Positions 48,605-52,725 of a stretch of DNA of 52,725 nucleotides are shown piece by piece. The stretch lies in assembly GCA_903828975.1 (NCBI GenBank), contig CAIKOD010000016.1:1-52725 (forward strand), written 5' to 3'. Origin of the DNA: an uncultured Methanomicrobiales archaeon. Lineage in GTDB: Archaea > Halobacteriota > Methanomicrobia > Methanomicrobiales > Methanospirillaceae. Position 1 is the first letter of the stretch, and each line of letters starts with the position of its first letter. A program made the translations under genes and the position numbers. The notes under the pieces are model-generated. The model saw only the letters and a program-made list of their open reading frames with translations. It searched no databases and had not been told where the DNA came from.

Positions 48605-48830
48605 ACCGGGAAGAACAGGCATTCCGTCGTACCATGTTTACTATCGCTGTCACACCAGGACCGGGTGAGAAAGGGGGCCCGGTTTTCACGTAGTATTGTT
48701 ACCAACCACCAGGGTACGCACATCCCTGGCAACCATGCGGCAGATGCCGGTTCCTGCCTAGCTTCCCCATCTTCCCTGGAGAGCATGTCACCAATACCAT
48801 TATGGGTGTCACATTCCCAATCATAGGTGA

Positions 48831-49100
48831 ATGAATATTAAGTTGCTCGAGCTGGAAAAAGACAAGGCCAGGCTGATTATTCAGGGGGAGGGACATACCT
48901 TCATGAATACCCTGACGGATGAGATCCTGAAGGACCCTGATGTCGATGTGGCCAGATATGTTATAGAATTCCAGTTTTCAGACCCTGAACTCCTGGTGAC
49001 CACAAATGGTAAAAAAGACCCCCTGGATGTGATCCGGGACGCATGCACCAGGATATCAGGGCACTGCGATGAACTCCTTTCAAACATGAAGAATCAGTAA
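48831..49100 (+). CDS. rpoL: DNA-directed RNA polymerase subunit L (Rpo11)
   Basis: MNIKLLELEKDKARLIIQGEGHTFMNTLTDEILKDPDVDVARYVIEFQFSDPELLVTT. Confidence 0.92.
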   Translation: MNIKLLELEKDKARLIIQGEGHTFMNTLTDEILKDPDVDVARYVIEFQFSDPELLVTTNGKKDPLDVIRDACTRISGHCDELLSNMKNQ

Positions 49101-49199
49101 CAAAACAAAGATTATTTTTTTCCCGGTACCTTTGAACCGGGCAGGCCCCTGTAATTATTGCCCGTCAGAAATGACAGGGATGATGTGGCCGGTATAAGA

Positions 49200-49814
49200 C
49201 TATACTGCCCGTTCTGTGAACACGATAGACCCGGATATCCGGGCAATCTTAACCTTGACTGTCTGCCCCGGCTTTGAATTTGAGACATACATGATGTATT
49301 TCCCCATCTTTACCACGCCGTCGCCCCGCTTCGAGACTGACTGGATCTCAACCTCGAGGATTGCCCCTTCCTGCAGTTCATTGGTAATAGGTTCTGTGCG
49401 TGCTTTCCTCTTTTTTACCGGGCGGTGACCCCCGCAGGCATCACAGCGCAGGAGGAGGAAGCGGTCATCTTTCACAAGACGGGTATCTGGCCGGCCACAT
49501 TCTGAGCAGATCACATAATCTTCCACGTAGCTTTTGACCAGTGAATTTATCAGGCTACTTTCGAATTTTCCGTTAAATATCGCCCTGTTGCCATCGATCT
49601 TCCCTGCAGTACCGAGTTCTCCAAGGAGGAACTTCATCAGGTGGTCCTTGTCACGTCTCGCAACATCTGCGATCTCTGCGAAATTTTCGAAGACGGTGGT
49701 TTTCCCTTCAATATAGCTCTTTGTTTCCGGAACGGTAAACCGTTCGTGGGACTCACTGACCTCGGGCATATGTGAATATGCCTTGTTTAAAAGTGCCTCA
49801 TACGATTCGACCAT
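49200..49814 (-). CDS. Translation initiation factor aIF2 subunit beta with C-terminal TRAM domain
   Basis: [16 protein letters not shown]...[23 protein letters not shown]...[31 protein letters not shown] + [42 protein letters not shown]. Confidence 0.92.
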   Translation of the reverse strand: MVESYEALLNKAYSHMPEVSESHERFTVPETKSYIEGKTTVFENFAEIADVARRDKDHLMKFLLGELGTAGKIDGNRAIFNGKFESSLINSLVKSYVEDYVICSECGRPDTRLVKDDRFLLLRCDACGGHRPVKKRKARTEPITNELQEGAILEVEIQSVSKRGDGVVKMGKYIMYVSNSKPGQTVKVKIARISGSIVFTERAV

Positions 49815-50029
49815 AGTTGTATAGTATAAGGGATGTCCGAGGTAATAATTATGGGTAAATAGTACGCCCCTGCCTGGTCGGTCTCATATGGTTTTTGGGG
49901 TCCCGGGGCTGAATTTTTCCCCCGTGCCCTCCGCAAGGGACCCACGCCTTCGCAGAAACATTCCTCCCTGCAATGCCCCGGCAGAGCCTGGTGGTACTTC
50001 TTCCTTTAGAAAAAAAAAAAATATTCTGG

Positions 50030-51019
50030 TTATTGCTTAAACTGGGGCATAAGCGCACGGACTTCAGCACCGACCTTTTCAATCAGGTGGTCTTCGTCCC
50101 TCTTCGTCAGGGCATTAAATACCGGGCGGTTGACCGTGTTCTCAAGCATCCATTCCCTTGCAAACTCACCGCTCTGTATCTCCTCGAGTATCTCACGCAT
50201 CGCCATCTGGGACTCGCAACCGATAACACGCGGTCCACGGGTGAGGTCCCCGTACTGTGCAGTATTACTGACATATTTCCTCATCTTCGTAAAGCCGCCC
50301 TCGTAAATAAGGTCTACAATCAGCTTCGTTTCATGGAGAACCTCGAGATATGCCATTTCCGGAGAGTACCCGGCTTCGACAAGGGTCTCAAAACCGGCCT
50401 TGATCAGGGAGGTAATACCACCGCACAGTACTGCCTGCTCCCCGAAGAGGTCGGTCTCGGTCTCTTCGCGGAACGAGGTCTCAAGCACGACTGCACGGGT
50501 CGCGCCGATACCTTTTGCATACGCAAGCGCAATCTTATGCGCAGAGCCCGTGTAGTCCTGGTGAACGGCTATCAGTGCCGGGACGCCCTTTCCTTCTTCA
50601 TATTGCCGCCTTACCATGAACCCAGGTCCTTTCGGGGCGACCATGATAACGTTGACATCCGCTGGGGGGACGATCTGGCCAAAATGAATATTGAACCCGT
50701 GGGAGAACATCAGGGTTTTTCCCTTCGCAAGATACGGCTTTATTTCGCCCCGGTATACCGCCGCCTGGTTCTCGTCAGGAAGAAGTATCTGCACCACGTC
50801 AGCCATTTTTACGGCTTCTACGACCGAATACACCTTGAACCCATCCGCTGAAGCCGCATCCCAGCTTTTCCCGGGACGGAGCCCGATGATCACGTCGATC
50901 GCACTGTCACGAAGGTTCAGTGCCTGGCCCCTGCCCTGGGAACCATACCCGATAACCGCGATACGCTTCCCGGACAGGACACTCAGGTCTGCATCTGACT
51001 CATAGTATTTTTTCAGCAT
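50030..51019 (-). CDS. ilvC: Ketol-acid reductoisomerase
   Basis: [39 protein letters not shown]...MVAPKGPG...[16 protein letters not shown]. Confidence 0.95.
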   Translation of the reverse strand: MLKKYYESDADLSVLSGKRIAVIGYGSQGRGQALNLRDSAIDVIIGLRPGKSWDAASADGFKVYSVVEAVKMADVVQILLPDENQAAVYRGEIKPYLAKGKTLMFSHGFNIHFGQIVPPADVNVIMVAPKGPGFMVRRQYEEGKGVPALIAVHQDYTGSAHKIALAYAKGIGATRAVVLETSFREETETDLFGEQAVLCGGITSLIKAGFETLVEAGYSPEMAYLEVLHETKLIVDLIYEGGFTKMRKYVSNTAQYGDLTRGPRVIGCESQMAMREILEEIQSGEFAREWMLENTVNRPVFNALTKRDEDHLIEKVGAEVRALMPQFKQ

Positions 51020-51085
51020 GGTCTCTCCTTATTATATCAGCAACCAAGCACATAAATATTTTATAAAAAAACTAATCAGAGTACC

Positions 51086-52090
51086 TTGGGTCATATCCCT
51101 TTTGGAGAGCGATCAACCATTAATGAGACAACAGAACCGAGATTTGGGGGCATTCTGCCGGACGTTCAATCCACATGCCCTGATATCCGCATTAATCTGA
51201 CCCGGGTGGGGGTCAAGAATGTGAAAAAACTCGTGGAAGTCTCGCGCCCTGACAAGCGCCCGGTAATTTTCATTTCAAATTTTGATGTCTTCGTTGACCT
51301 ACCCGGAAGTCTCAAAGGAGCGAACCTCTCACGAAATTTTGAAGTGATCGATGAAGTACTCCAGCAGGCCATTGACGGGGATGTCAAGGAAATTGAAGAG
51401 CTCTGCAGCGTGGTCGCACGAAAACTGCTCGACCGGCATGAATATGCCGACCGCACAGAGGTATGGATGCGAAGCCAGTTCATGGTGAAACGGGAGACCC
51501 CGGTCAGCAAGACCAGTTGCCACGAGGTCGTCAGTGTCCACGCACGGGCTGTTGCCAGGCGCACGTTCCGGAGCCCCATCGTCAGGAAGAGTATCGGGGC
51601 GGAAGTGATGGGGATGACCGCCTGCCCCTGTGCCCAGAATATCATGAAGGAGCGGGCACAGTATGTCCTCGAGGACCTTAAGGTCGACAAGGAGACCATC
51701 GCAAAGTTCTTCGAAGAGGTCCCCATGGCCACGCACAACCAGAGGGGCCGCGGCTTTCTCTGCATTGAAACAGATGACGACCAGCACGTAAAACTCGAAA
51801 CGATCATCGATATCCTGAAGGAGTCAATGAGCGCCCCGATTTTTGAACTCCTCAAACGTGGCGATGAAAGTTATGTCGTCCTTTCCGCACATAAAAACCC
51901 AAGATTTGTTGAGGACTGCGTACGGGAGATGGCAAAAAAAGTCCTTGCAGAATTCCATGATCTCTCCGGCGATGCCCTCGTTACCATAAAGCAGACCAAC
52001 GAGGAGAGCATCCACCAGCACGATGCCTACGCGGAACGCCAGGCAACAATTGCCGAGCTTTTCGTCGAGCTGAACGGCGAAATCCAGTAA
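51086..52090 (+). CDS. mptA: GTP cyclohydrolase MptA (archaeal type); true start may be internal
   Basis: LPDVQSTCPDIRINLTRVGVKNVKKLVEV...GMTACPCAQNIM...PMATHNQRGRGFLCIE. Confidence 0.92.
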   Translation: MGHIPFGERSTINETTEPRFGGILPDVQSTCPDIRINLTRVGVKNVKKLVEVSRPDKRPVIFISNFDVFVDLPGSLKGANLSRNFEVIDEVLQQAIDGDVKEIEELCSVVARKLLDRHEYADRTEVWMRSQFMVKRETPVSKTSCHEVVSVHARAVARRTFRSPIVRKSIGAEVMGMTACPCAQNIMKERAQYVLEDLKVDKETIAKFFEEVPMATHNQRGRGFLCIETDDDQHVKLETIIDILKESMSAPIFELLKRGDESYVVLSAHKNPRFVEDCVREMAKKVLAEFHDLSGDALVTIKQTNEESIHQHDAYAERQATIAELFVELNGEIQ

Positions 52091-52545
52091 ATTTCCTCTT
52101 TTTTTGTGCCGATATCGGCAGTTTTCACTACATTTCCCTGGGGCAATTGTCCCTTTATAAGGGGGTGCCCCAGAACAATAATCACAGGGTATCACCAGGG
52201 TCCATTTGTCAGGATCCCGGGGATATTCCGGTACCCGGTCTGTTCCCCTATAGGTCCGGATCTGGGTCGTAACTGCCGTTCCTTTCCACCTTCATACTGA
52301 TAAGGGAATCCTATAAAAGTTACGACTCCATCGTCCCGGGAAAATACGAAAAAAACATGGATTATCTCTCTTCTCTCCCGTGAAATCGGCACTATCAGGA
52401 GAATTGCAAAGCAGATATATAATTGGAAGATGTAAAATTAAGCTGAACGTACTAGGTACGGTCAAAAGATCTCCTTAGAAGAGATTTGTGTGGATTACAC
52501 CGGTATCGAATATTGAACAACTCAGCATAAGATGAGGCGATAATA

Positions 52546-52725
52546 TTGTCGAAAGTTGTAGAGATTTCCCCAACCACAAGACACGAGGGACACTCAAAAC
52601 TTGTCTTGAAGGTTAACGACGCAGGTATCATCGAAACGGGTAACTGGTGTTCCATTACCCCGGTGAGGGGAGTTGAGAGACTCGCCGTCGGTAAGTCGAT
52701 GGAACAAGTCCCCAAAATTGCGTCC
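52546..52725 (+). CDS. frhA: Coenzyme F420-reducing hydrogenase subunit alpha, N-terminus (runs off the right edge)
   Basis: TTG start after a gaggcg SD-like site; [59 protein letters not shown]. Confidence 0.82.
   Translation, partial: MSKVVEISPTTRHEGHSKLVLKVNDAGIIETGNWCSITPVRGVERLAVGKSMEQVPKIAS

Noticed and set aside
49973-50851. 292-aa plus ORF opposite ilvC
   Set aside because: Antisense of a clear ketol-acid reductoisomerase; no family recognised

Overview
Archaeal chromosome window, from a methanogen probably of the Methanomicrobiales. This is inferred from an MptA-type GTP cyclohydrolase, aEF1-beta, Rpo11/L, aIF2-beta, an archaeal SRP RNA and a partial F420-reducing hydrogenase alpha (frhA) at the right edge. 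Left end (0.6-8.2 kb): a minus-strand cluster of five pilin-like single-TM proteins, divergent from a large secreted VWA/Ig-like protein. Centre-left (8.3-15.8 kb): the most unusual locus. A GNAT acetyltransferase gene occurs six times in the same orientation, one copy intact and five decayed, and each gap between copies holds a different toxin-antitoxin or mobile-defence-type module (HicAB variants, a DUF4143 AAA ATPase, MntA/HepT). The rest (16.5-52.7 kb) is mostly housekeeping: FmdE-like, RNase H-like, hisG, DUF1015, rimI, sod, the early mevalonate pathway (thiolase, HMG-CoA synthase, DUF35, HMG-CoA reductase), ribK/ribB, recQ, tRNAs, a PLD-family protein, mdh, SRP RNA, map, rpoL, aif2b, ilvC and mptA. 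A dispersed intergenic repeat family (three related copies near 18.2, 30.9 and 37.7 kb) and a structured intergenic region near 49.9 kb are not explained by the genes. All family calls come from reading the translations by eye; no database search was run.
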